Assembly: GCF_001721045.1 (NCBI RefSeq)
Contig: NZ_MDER01000046.1
Span: 1-64,000, forward strand
Direction of reading: 5' to 3'
Length of the DNA: 64,000 bases
Source: Paenibacillus nuruki
GTDB taxonomy: Bacteria; Bacillota; Bacilli; Paenibacillales; Paenibacillaceae
In this document: piece by piece, positions 25,733-33,622 of the stretch
Numbering within the stretch: position 1 is the stretch's first letter
How the letters are laid out: every line of letters starts with the position of its first letter
Position numbers and translations under genes: made by a program
The notes under the pieces: model-generated
Told to the model about the DNA's origin: nothing
The model's input: the letters and a program-made list of their open reading frames with translations, nothing else
The model's database searches: none

Positions 25733-28071
25733 ATACTTTTCGCCGCAAAACACCTGAAGAATTGTTACAAATGATCACCAAATTAAAACAGGGACGTTTG
25801 AAAGTATATATCGGAGCCGTAAGTGGCTCCGGTAAAACGTACCATATGCTTCGGGATGGTCAGATGCTCCGTCAAGAAGGAATAGATGTTGTTATTTGTG
25901 CCGTATCTACCTTACAACGTCCGGAAACGATGCAACAATTAGGCGATCTAGAACGCATTCCAAGTATCCATTGGGTGAAAGAAGACAAGCAAGGGCAACA
26001 GTGGGAACAAAAAGATTTGAATCTAGAACAGATTATTATGCGCAATCCAGAGGTCGTTTTAGTCGATCATCTGGCTCATATGAATCGACCTGAAGCGAAG
26101 CATCGGACACGTTGGGAAGATATTCGTTATCTATTGGAACATGGAATCAGTGTGATGGTAACAGTTAATGTATATGAACTGGAAGGTTCGGCTCAATTGG
26201 CTCAGCAGTATATCGGCCGAGAAGTGGAATGTACGGTTCCTGCGGATACATTACACCAAGCCGATGAAGTTCGATTAATTGATGTCACGCCAGAAGTGGT
26301 GTTGCAACGTTATTCTGCTGGTCTGTTAGATAATAGTAGTGACCGTGCTTTTTTTGAACGTGGGAATCTGGCTGTGTTACGTGAATTAGCACTGCGTACT
26401 GTGGCAGAGGGAGTAGGCGGTACACTGGAGAAGCATCGTGCCGAACAAGGGCTAACCGGACCTACAGGAACAGCAGAACGTATTATGGTGTCTGTGCAGT
26501 ACCACTGGAATGGTTCTATTTATATCCGGCGTGGACAACAGATTGCCCGGCGGTTAAGTGGAGATTTGTTAGTTGTTTCTTTTCAAAATAAAGCACGTAA
26601 GCTCAATCGTGAAGAAGAAACATTCAAGCGTTCGATCCGTGAGTTATCGACTCAAGTGGGTGGCGTATTTGAAGAAGTGGCAATGATCTCTAAGCGCAGA
26701 TTACCAAGACAAGTAGTACGTTATGCCAAAGAACACCAAGTAACACGAATTGTATTAGGACATTCACGCCAAAATCGCTGGCAAGAATGGATCAATCGTT
26801 CTGTGATTAATGGTGTATTGTTAATGACTCGTGATATTGATATTTTTTTGATGGCAGATCGTGCAGAGCAAGAAGGAGAACGCATTTTACCTGCCAAAAC
26901 GGCTAAAGTGAATGTTCCTAAAAAAGAAGATGTCTATCGTCGTTTACCTTCAGAAGAAATTGCTCGTCAAATTGATCATATTCGGCGCGGTACATTCAAA
27001 GTATATGTAGGAGCCGCACCCGGAGTCGGCAAAACATATACAATGCTACGTGAAGGCAACGAACTGCATCGCCAAGGTATAGATGTCGTGATTGGTTTAT
27101 TAGAAACTCATGGACGACAAGAAACAGCAGATCAAGCGGCTTCATTGACATTATTACCAAAGCAAGTGATCAAGTATGGTGATCATCATTTAGAAGAATT
27201 AGATGTACAAAAGATTATTGAACGTAACCCAGAAGTCGTTTTGGTCGATGAATTAGCTCATACCAATGTACCGGGTAGCCGTAATAGTAAGCGATATGAA
27301 GATATCACAGAGTTATTAGCAGCAGGCATTTCAGTGATATCTACAGTCAATATTCAGCATTTGGAAAGCTTAAATGATGCTGTTGAACAAATTACAGGAG
27401 TTCGTGTACGAGAAACAGTACCGGATTCCATTTTGCATTTGGCAGATGAGGTAGAATTGATTGATGTTACGCCACAGACGTTACGTCAACGATTACAAGA
27501 AGGCAAAATTTATGCTGCGTCCAAAGTCGAACAGGCACTCAGTAACTTTTTCAAAATGGGTAATCTGATTGCTTTACGTGAATTAGCATTACGTGAAGTC
27601 GCTGATGATGTCGATGAGCGTTTAGAATCGTGGGAGCGTAAAGATTCATTGCGTGGCCCTTGGCAACGAGAAGAAATTATTTTTGTAGGTGTTAAATTAG
27701 ATCATGAAGCAGAGCGTCTGATTCGGCGCGGATTCCGCATTGCGTATCGACTCAAAGCCAAATTAATCGTTTCGTATATTCATCTGGGTAGCGAGTTCTC
27801 ACTGGCAGGTGTAATAGCGGACAAAGCAGATAAGTTGCATCATTTAACAGTACGTCTAGGCGGAGAATTTGAGATTCGCTATCAACCACTACGTCAACGT
27901 TTAGCCCAGTCTATTGTAGAAGAAGCTCAATCGTACCATGCAACTCAGATGATTCTTGGACAGACAAGTACCCCACCTTGGAAAAGATGGGGCAGAGATT
28001 CATTATTGAAAAAAGTATTACGTTATGCACGCAATATGGATATTCTGGTGGTAGCAGATCGAGAAACTTAA
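25729..28071 (+). CDS. kdpD: Kinase-less KdpD-like protein with duplicated KdpD-USP sensor
   Basis: A 780-residue soluble protein made of two tandem KdpD N-terminal modules, each followed by a universal-stress-protein-like domain. Module 1 (about 1-385): Walker A GAVSGSGKT (29-37), VVLVDHLAHMN, ADEVRLIDVTPEVV. Module 2 (about 395-780): Walker A GAAPGVGKT (about 428-436), VVLVDELAHTNVPGSR, ADEVELIDVTPQTL. In module 1 the conserved Glu of DELAH is His and the TNVPGSR loop is lost, so it is the diverged copy. There are no membrane helices, HAMP, H-box or ATPase domain, unlike the roughly 900-residue kinase KdpD. No kdpE is present. It is translationally coupled to kdpC. Shorter single-module kinase-less KdpDs are known; the fused double form is the unusual point. 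Confidence 0.88.
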   Translation: MNTFRRKTPEELLQMITKLKQGRLKVYIGAVSGSGKTYHMLRDGQMLRQEGIDVVICAVSTLQRPETMQQLGDLERIPSIHWVKEDKQGQQWEQKDLNLEQIIMRNPEVVLVDHLAHMNRPEAKHRTRWEDIRYLLEHGISVMVTVNVYELEGSAQLAQQYIGREVECTVPADTLHQADEVRLIDVTPEVVLQRYSAGLLDNSSDRAFFERGNLAVLRELALRTVAEGVGGTLEKHRAEQGLTGPTGTAERIMVSVQYHWNGSIYIRRGQQIARRLSGDLLVVSFQNKARKLNREEETFKRSIRELSTQVGGVFEEVAMISKRRLPRQVVRYAKEHQVTRIVLGHSRQNRWQEWINRSVINGVLLMTRDIDIFLMADRAEQEGERILPAKTAKVNVPKKEDVYRRLPSEEIARQIDHIRRGTFKVYVGAAPGVGKTYTMLREGNELHRQGIDVVIGLLETHGRQETADQAASLTLLPKQVIKYGDHHLEELDVQKIIERNPEVVLVDELAHTNVPGSRNSKRYEDITELLAAGISVISTVNIQHLESLNDAVEQITGVRVRETVPDSILHLADEVELIDVTPQTLRQRLQEGKIYAASKVEQALSNFFKMGNLIALRELALREVADDVDERLESWERKDSLRGPWQREEIIFVGVKLDHEAERLIRRGFRIAYRLKAKLIVSYIHLGSEFSLAGVIADKADKLHHLTVRLGGEFEIRYQPLRQRLAQSIVEEAQSYHATQMILGQTSTPPWKRWGRDSLLKKVLRYARNMDILVVADRET

Positions 28072-28123
28072 TTGTAGATAGATACAGATAATAATCTATT
28101 CACCTTTATAATCCAGAGGATAC

Positions 28124-29038
28124 TTATTCAATCTCAATATCACCAGAAGACGTATTGGCTTTGATCATATAAGGACTATTTGTACCATTAGGTGGAACTT
28201 CCACATCGCCTGAGTTCGTATGGGCTTCATATGAACCTTCAAATTGATGATTAGTGTGGATTTCAATATCGCCGGATTGAGCAGAAGCTTCTAGATTACG
28301 TGCTCCTTTTTGAAGAGTGATTAAGATATCACCAGATTGCGATTCGATATGACCTTCTCCGCCTAATTGCTGAATTTCGGTTTCACCGGAACTTGCGTTT
28401 GTATGAACATCTCCATCTAAGCGTTGCGCATAAATATCGCCTGAACCTGAAGCTAGATCGAGCGTAGAACCTTGCCAGTGTTCTAAGCGAATATCACCTG
28501 AAGAAGTAGCTAATTGCGTTTTGCCTTTCAAATCATAAGCTTTTACATCGCCCGAACTGGTTTGGAGTTGTATGTTGGTAGCTGTTACATTTTTGAGTGT
28601 TGTATGAGCAGATGATACATCCATATTAAATTGTTGCAATTGAGCTGGATCTGTTAAAGCAACTGTTATATGTTGAATAGCAGGTGTCACATCCCAATGG
28701 AATAAATTAAATCCATTACTTGTTTCTTTTAACGACAGTTGTAGGGTATCGTTTTGAATCGTTGTCTGTTGTAGTTGCTTGGAGATACCTTGATCTAGCT
28801 TACCTTCAAATTGAACAGTATCTTTACCATCTGTACTTGGCACAAAATCCACCTGTACATCATAAGCGGAATAGATACTTAATGCTTTCAATTGCCCACC
28901 AGATAATTCCCATATTTGTTTGTGTACAAGAGAACCGGGTTTGCCACCTAATCCTAAATTATTAGAAGCCAGACCAATAATACCGGCAACAACACAGATA
29001 AGTCCAATAACGACACGTTTTTTGATGACTGTTTTCAT
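28124..29038 (-). CDS. DUF4097 family surface protein
   Basis: A 304-residue protein with an N-terminal membrane anchor or signal (MKTVIKKRVVIGLICVVAGI) and a C-terminal beta-solenoid made of about nine 'SSGD' turns (TSSGDVKAYDL, TSSGDIRLEHW, GSGDIYAQRL, SQSGDILITL, TNSGDVEVPPN, TSSGDIEIE). This is the DUF4097/LiaG-like beta-strand repeat protein type. The start at 29038 is 7 bases from GGAGG; the frame opens earlier without a site. Its promoter candidate has a palindrome over the -10. Role unknown; relatives sit with envelope-stress genes. Confidence 0.82.
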   Translation of the reverse strand: MKTVIKKRVVIGLICVVAGIIGLASNNLGLGGKPGSLVHKQIWELSGGQLKALSIYSAYDVQVDFVPSTDGKDTVQFEGKLDQGISKQLQQTTIQNDTLQLSLKETSNGFNLFHWDVTPAIQHITVALTDPAQLQQFNMDVSSAHTTLKNVTATNIQLQTSSGDVKAYDLKGKTQLATSSGDIRLEHWQGSTLDLASGSGDIYAQRLDGDVHTNASSGETEIQQLGGEGHIESQSGDILITLQKGARNLEASAQSGDIEIHTNHQFEGSYEAHTNSGDVEVPPNGTNSPYMIKANTSSGDIEIE

Positions 29039-29114
29039 AATAGTTCCTCCAGATTCATTGTACTTATCTTCTTCAGTCTGTATGTATTTTCCATATTTAT
29101 ATTTAGTCATACAA

Positions 29115-29144
29115 ATAGTACAGTACTTATGATAACACAGTCAA
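29115..29144 (-). promoter_or_regulatory. Promoter and palindrome of the DUF4097 gene
   Basis: On the minus strand TTGACT (29139-29144), 18-base spacer, TACTAT (29115-29120). AGTAC-A-GTACT (29118-29128) is an 11-base palindrome overlapping the -10, a possible operator. Confidence 0.5.
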
Positions 29145-29187
29145 AGATTTCATTTCTCAAAGATAGATATTAAAAAAATATAGAAAA

Positions 29188-29216
29188 AACTCCCTATCCG
29201 TAGAAGGAAGGGAGTT
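29188..29216 (-). terminator. Terminator of the GHL10-like gene
   Basis: AACTCCCT / AGGGAGTT stem, T6 on the minus strand, about 40 bases after the stop. Confidence 0.8.
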
Positions 29217-29257
29217 GAAATGTAACTGAGATGATTTACGTTCTCAAATGATTGATT

Positions 29258-30433
29258 TTAGAATGAATTACGAACACCAACATTATTGAACATCGCGTCA
29301 GTCCATTGACCTTTAACTGCATAGTTTACAGATGTAATCGTTGGAGCATTGGTACGCATACCGTTGTAGATATTTTGTACATCAGCTGTATTTAATTCAA
29401 TATTTAATGAAGGGATGATGGTTACCGCTGGTTTTTCTTCAGTAGTTGTTTTAGCATTTGGCACTGTTGTTGCTAATTTAGCTTCTGTTGCTTTAAGGAT
29501 ACCATTGTTACTGTATACCCAATCCGCAGAATAACCTAAAGTTTGAAAATCAGCGATAGGAAGAATAAAGTCTACACTATCTTTAAATAATGAAATATCT
29601 TGGCTTGTACCTGTTAAAGTAGGAGATACCGTGAATACACCAAGTGCTAGATCAGGTTTGATTGTTGCGATATCTTCATTCACTGTTTTTACATAAGCTG
29701 CTAATTGCTCTGCTTTCCAAGTGTTCCAAGTGTTTAATTTGTTACTGTTGCTTTTCGTAAAATCAATCGTGTCTGGATCGAATCCATTAGCAGATTGGAA
29801 TGCATTACGAGTAGAAGTATTCATATCTACACGATCGGTATCAAAATCAAGACCGCTTAATACAACGCCATCTACATTATAATTAGTTACGACTTCTTTA
29901 ATAATAGAACGTTCGTACGTTTGTACATCAGGTTCAAAAGGATTTACATAGTAGGTACTTCCGTTCATACCTGTGTAAGCTGAAACTCTTCCTTTATCAT
30001 TGATTGTACGCATTTGCCAAGATGAGTTTTTATCAATAGCCGCTTTATCTTGGAATTGTGGAACAACAGCGTTCACTTTGATTCCATATTGATGAGCTTC
30101 ATCAATCACATCAGCCAATGCATCGAATTCTGTGAATCCAGTAGCTTCTTTCACCAATTCACTGTTATAGAAAACATAACCAGATGATCCATTCACATCG
30201 CTGTCTTGTTTGACGGTCATATTAATAACAGACACATGGTTACGAACCGCTTGTTTGATAAACGTATCCACTGTTGCTGCATTAGTAAAGTTAGCTTCTG
30301 TTTGAACTGTAATTTCACTTGTAAAAGGAGTTACCGTAGCAACAGCTTCTTCAGCACTAGCTGTTGATGTTTGCCAAGGCATAATCGTAAGAGCCAATAA
30401 AGCAGCAGATAAAGAATAAGTAAGTTTTTTCAT
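29258..30433 (-). CDS. Secreted GHL10-like glycoside-hydrolase-fold protein
   Basis: A 391-residue exported protein. The signal peptide begins MKKLTYSLSAALLALTIMPW and ends near STASAEE. The mature part follows the TIM-barrel order of the GHL10/DUF187 family: HVSVINMTVKQDSD, FDALADVIDEAHQYGIKVNA, a WQMRT segment, YYVNPFEPDVQTYERSIIKE, YNVDGVVLSGLDFD, and NTWKAEQLAAYVKTVNEDIA. The start is set by GAGAGGATC about 10 bases upstream; the frame is open further but without a site. Family members are presumed wall- or polysaccharide-directed hydrolases. Substrate unknown. Confidence 0.78.
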   Translation of the reverse strand: MKKLTYSLSAALLALTIMPWQTSTASAEEAVATVTPFTSEITVQTEANFTNAATVDTFIKQAVRNHVSVINMTVKQDSDVNGSSGYVFYNSELVKEATGFTEFDALADVIDEAHQYGIKVNAVVPQFQDKAAIDKNSSWQMRTINDKGRVSAYTGMNGSTYYVNPFEPDVQTYERSIIKEVVTNYNVDGVVLSGLDFDTDRVDMNTSTRNAFQSANGFDPDTIDFTKSNSNKLNTWNTWKAEQLAAYVKTVNEDIATIKPDLALGVFTVSPTLTGTSQDISLFKDSVDFILPIADFQTLGYSADWVYSNNGILKATEAKLATTVPNAKTTTEEKPAVTIIPSLNIELNTADVQNIYNGMRTNAPTITSVNYAVKGQWTDAMFNNVGVRNSF

Positions 30434-30872
30434 AATAGTTAGATCCTCTCCGAAATACATGTGTATTTTTGCTGAAAGTAAGTTATTGTCAGTTATAAAT
30501 AATGAATAGCTTCTCAATTCAATTATTTTCCTATACGCTCTTATCTTTCGTAACTATACCATTATAATATGAATAACCAATGAACGACACCATGAGAAGT
30601 CTATGTCAATTGTCGCATTTAGACGAAAAACAGACATAATAGAGAAAAAGGTTCACAGTTTTCCATGAGAATAATGATTTTTAGCCAAAATTGAATCAAT
30701 TTGATTAGGTATACTATATAATACGTAACCTAAAGGTAAAAAGTTTCACATTTTAATGATATTTTCAAAAAAATTAAAAATCCACGCAAAAAAACCTTTA
30801 TAAGTTCACTGAAGTCTACAAGCGCTTCAGTTCTTATAAAGGCTTTTTGATAGGAAGACTATAATCTAGAGA
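30434..30872. other. Intergenic region upstream of the GHL10-like gene
   Basis: AT-rich. Apart from the terminator of the DUF3219 operon at its right end I see no gene or clear promoter in it. Confidence 0.5.
30788..30842 (-). terminator. Terminator of the tail-collar/DUF3219 operon
   Basis: CCTTTATAAG / CTTATAAAGG outer stem and CTGAAG / CTTCAG inner stem, followed on the minus strand by T7. Confidence 0.88.
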
Positions 30873-31196
30873 TTATTCTTGAATCTCCATAAGCTCTAAA
30901 TGAACATTGACGGTATCTTCCTCTGTAGTCAGCTTCGGTACAGAAGTTGAATAGTTGTGAATCGTTCCTTTGAAATGAAGATCGTGAGAAGGCACTTTAA
31001 CATCAAATGTCTGCCCGTATAAATGAGAAGTCACATCATGATACTCTTGATTGCCAGTAATGACAAAATCAAAAGTAAGAAGATGACGACTCTTTTCTTG
31101 AATCGAATGGCTGACCTGTTCATGTTGGAACTGTAAAGCGTTCAATTGCAAAGTGTCTAAATAGACAGGAATCGCTTCTGTGGAACGAATAGACAT
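30873..31196 (-). CDS. DUF3219 protein
   Basis: A 107-residue protein resembling the Bacillus YkvR/DUF3219 family. It has a beta-rich pattern with LTFDFVITGNQEYHDVTSHL and a LHFKGTIHNYSTS strand pair. There is no signal peptide. AAAGGAAT lies before the ATG. It is the last gene of a minus-strand run after three tail-collar genes, 31 bases from the third, so probably in that operon. Function unknown. Confidence 0.75.
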   Translation of the reverse strand: MSIRSTEAIPVYLDTLQLNALQFQHEQVSHSIQEKSRHLLTFDFVITGNQEYHDVTSHLYGQTFDVKVPSHDLHFKGTIHNYSTSVPKLTTEEDTVNVHLELMEIQE

Positions 31197-31227
31197 GGTG
31201 TACCAATTCCTTTCTAGTGGTTAAATC

Positions 31228-31776
31228 TTAAGATCTAATAGGATATTCTCCACTATAACAAATAATAAAGCTTAAAGCTAAATAAGGTTGCATATTATTA
31301 TGGGGTTGACCGCCACCTGTATTTTGTACCATGAGTAGATCCATAGGAACTGTAGAATTAGGTACAGCATATAGATTGATTTGTGATTGAGAAGGTCCTA
31401 CTTTTGGAGATTGTGACCAAAGGGCATTATTTGGAGAAGTAGTATTGCCCGGAATAGCTTTGGCTTGTGGAATATGATTATGAAGAGGCATTTCTACTGC
31501 TGATAATGTCACTGTTTCTGTACCTGCTGTGCTTCCAATAGGACGAGGAGTCAAGGATGGGTTAGCACCTGTACCTTGATGCATAGGAACATTACCTTGC
31601 AAATTAGGTAATTTAAATGTATTTGGGCTTGTTCCTGCACCATAAATAGTTCCGATAACACTATAAAGTTGATTATAATTCGCTCCATTTAATTCTTGTC
31701 CTTGGCAAAAAAACCAGTCTTGGGGTGCAAAATTTCCAGCAAACATTCGAATTTCGCCTACAAATGGATCAGCCAT
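31228..31776 (-). CDS. Phage tail collar-domain protein (third paralogue)
   Basis: A 182-residue member of the tail-collar/microcystin-dependent-protein family. It starts MADPFVGEIRMFAGNFAPQD, then WFFCQGQELNGANYNQLYSV, the collar core. IYGAGTSPNTFKLPNLQGNV and a C-terminal NNMQPYLALSFIICYSGEYP complete the family pattern. The ATG at 31776 is 8 bases from GGAGG. It is 20-40% diverged by eye from the two neighbours. Chromosomal copies of this family form secreted or particle-associated proteins; an exact role is not known. Confidence 0.85.
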   Translation of the reverse strand: MADPFVGEIRMFAGNFAPQDWFFCQGQELNGANYNQLYSVIGTIYGAGTSPNTFKLPNLQGNVPMHQGTGANPSLTPRPIGSTAGTETVTLSAVEMPLHNHIPQAKAIPGNTTSPNNALWSQSPKVGPSQSQINLYAVPNSTVPMDLLMVQNTGGGQPHNNMQPYLALSFIICYSGEYPIRS

Positions 31777-31847
31777 AAGAGATACCTCCATTAATAATAT
31801 GATGATTGCTTGTATTACACCTATAGATGTGAAACGTTCTATATCTA

Positions 31848-32366
31848 TTAAGGACGAGGTGGATAAAGTCCGGTAGTGGCAATACAGATGGTCAGTGCCA
31901 AATAAGGTTGCATATTGTTATGACCTGTCCCTGTCCCAGCATTAGCAAGAGCATTATGCGCTAATGTTACGGCTGTTGCACCTGTAGAAGGCTTATAAGT
32001 ATTCGGCGCTGGTGTTGACCAAGCATTACTTGTTGGTGTTTTGGAAGAAGCAGTTGCAGAAGATGCTTTTATATTATGATTATGTTGAGGCATCTCAGTA
32101 ACAGTAAGTGGATGATTGGCTTCGCCAGCTTTTTGACCTAATGCATATGTGGTTCCAGATGAATTAACTCCTGTTCCAAGTGGAACTTGTCCTTGTAAAT
32201 TAGGTAGAGCAAATGTCGTTCTTCCATCTCCGCCGTAAACGACTCCTAATAATGAAAAGAGAGCAGAATTTTGATTGACAGGTAGTAATTGTCCATTACA
32301 TGCTAGCCATCCTTTTGGAACAAAACCATAAGGAAATATCCGAAGTTCGCCTAAAAACGGTTCCAT
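31848..32366 (-). CDS. Phage tail collar-domain protein (second paralogue)
   Basis: A 172-residue paralogue starting MEPFLGELRIFPYGFVPKGW and continuing LACNGQLLPVNQNSALFSLL, VVYGGDGRTTFALPNLQGQV, and NNMQPYLALTICIATTGLYP at the end. A GGAGGAGG site lies 8 bases before the ATG at 32366. The Ala/Thr/Ser-rich central linker (residues about 100-150) is variable between paralogues, as expected for a surface-exposed region. No signal peptide is present, so secretion would need a non-classical route. Confidence 0.87.
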   Translation of the reverse strand: MEPFLGELRIFPYGFVPKGWLACNGQLLPVNQNSALFSLLGVVYGGDGRTTFALPNLQGQVPLGTGVNSSGTTYALGQKAGEANHPLTVTEMPQHNHNIKASSATASSKTPTSNAWSTPAPNTYKPSTGATAVTLAHNALANAGTGTGHNNMQPYLALTICIATTGLYPPRP

Positions 32367-32392
32367 AGTATAATCCTCCTCCAAATAATAAA

Positions 32393-32911
32393 TTAGGGTC
32401 TTGATGGATAGATTCCAATTAAGCTGATAATGAATGAAATCGTGAGAGAAGGCATCATATTACTATGTGATTGACCACCGCCGTTCATAGAAACTGCTGT
32501 AGAATCCATTGGCGTTACATCTGTTGTGGTGACATTAGAATAAAGGTTAGTTGCGGTTGAAGCCCATGTATTATTTGCAGGCGTATTGACAGTAGCTGTA
32601 TCGGATGTGGCTTTGACGGGATGAGTATGTGGGGGTAATTCACTCGTTTGTAACGTATTTGTTTCTGAACCTGATTTCTGTCCCAAAGTATAAGTTGTAC
32701 CTGTATTTTTCCCAATATGAATAGGCAGACGACCACGTAAATCAGGTACAGCAAAATTAGTCTGTCCATCTCCACCATAAGTAGTTCCTAATAATGAAAA
32801 TAAAGTGTCATAGTCACTGATAGTAAGTAATTGTCCATCGCAAAAAGCCCAATTTTCAGGAGCATAATTGCCAGCAAACATTCTTATTTCGCCTACAAAA
32901 GCTTCACTCAT
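32393..32911 (-). CDS. Phage tail collar-domain protein (first paralogue)
   Basis: A 172-residue paralogue starting MSEAFVGEIRMFAGNYAPEN and continuing WAFCDGQLLTISDYDTLFSL, TYGGDGQTNFAVPDLRGRLP, and SNMMPSLTISFIISLIGIYP. AGGAG lies 8 bases before the ATG at 32911. It follows the GNAT gene by 23 bases and precedes the second paralogue by 26 bases, so the four are one operon. No capsid, tail tube or lysis gene is near. Confidence 0.87.
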   Translation of the reverse strand: MSEAFVGEIRMFAGNYAPENWAFCDGQLLTISDYDTLFSLLGTTYGGDGQTNFAVPDLRGRLPIHIGKNTGTTYTLGQKSGSETNTLQTSELPPHTHPVKATSDTATVNTPANNTWASTATNLYSNVTTTDVTPMDSTAVSMNGGGQSHSNMMPSLTISFIISLIGIYPSRP

Positions 32912-32934
32912 CGTCTTCACTCCTAGCATTTAGA

Positions 32935-33420
32935 TTAGTGAGATATAGTTGATTGAAAAGAGGACGGTATCCATTCCATCGATAAATAGACTGGATCTGA
33001 TTGATAAATGTTAAATCCTAAGCGGTCATACAATCGTTTTGCTGGATTATCTACAGCTACTTGTAAACGAAGAGGAATCTTTTGTTGTTGTGCTTCTAGT
33101 TGTAATTGCTTGAAAAGGAGTGTGCCAATATTAAGATTGCGGAAAGTTGAGGAGATCAGAATATCGATAATGTGTATTTCTTGAGGTGTGTAATCGATCA
33201 TACAAGAACCTACAGCTTGTTCTTCGTGTAAAATAACAAATGTTTGAAGATTAGGAAAGCTATGAAGATAGCTTTGATTTTTAGAATTCCACTGCATAGA
33301 GATAATACTATTTTTAAAATGAATATCGACGTGATACAATTCTAATTCTGCTGTTTTCTGTGCTTCAAATAATTTGAATAAAAAGCTCGCATCTTGCTCT
33401 GTTGCGGCTTTTAAAGGCAT
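32935..33420 (-). CDS. GNAT-family N-acetyltransferase
   Basis: A 161-residue acetyltransferase-fold protein. The acetyl-CoA loop is diverged (ISSTFRNLNIGTLLFKQLQL, with R-N-x-N-I-G in place of RxxGxG), followed by LRLQVAVDNPAKRLYDRLGF, a standard GNAT ending. GGGAG lies before the ATG. It is the first gene of the collar operon, and in other Bacillales a GNAT also accompanies such collar genes (recollection, not checked). It might modify the collar proteins. Confidence 0.82.
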   Translation of the reverse strand: MPLKAATEQDASFLFKLFEAQKTAELELYHVDIHFKNSIISMQWNSKNQSYLHSFPNLQTFVILHEEQAVGSCMIDYTPQEIHIIDILISSTFRNLNIGTLLFKQLQLEAQQQKIPLRLQVAVDNPAKRLYDRLGFNIYQSDPVYLSMEWIPSSFQSTISH

Positions 33421-33622
33421 ACTTGAATCGCTCCCTTCTTCAAGATATCCTCATTCTAATTAAAATTCCGAAAATATTCCACTAAACACAGAATATATTT
33501 ATTTTTCATAAAAAAATCTATTTTTTTTGCCAAAAATAAACTATGGTATATGTAAGATTATTTGTGCTTCTGTTATTGATGATGGTAACGCTTACGATTT
33601 GCAGATAGAAGGGGGTAAAACA
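33421..33622 (+). promoter_or_regulatory. Leader of the giant SLH protein
   Basis: Divergent region between the GNAT gene and the SLH-protein gene. It contains long T/A runs, a weak TTGCCA...TATGTA promoter candidate, and TGGTAACGCTTACGA (33583-33597), a palindromic CRE-like site with mismatches. None is strong. Confidence 0.35.

Noticed and set aside
25729-28071. Annotation as a full sensor histidine kinase KdpD
   Set aside because: No transmembrane segments, H-box, N, G1 or G2 ATPase motifs; the length comes from a duplicated sensor.
31228-32911. Prophage suspected from tail-collar proteins
   Set aside because: No terminase, portal, capsid, tail tube, integrase or lysis genes; the block is a self-contained operon among envelope genes.
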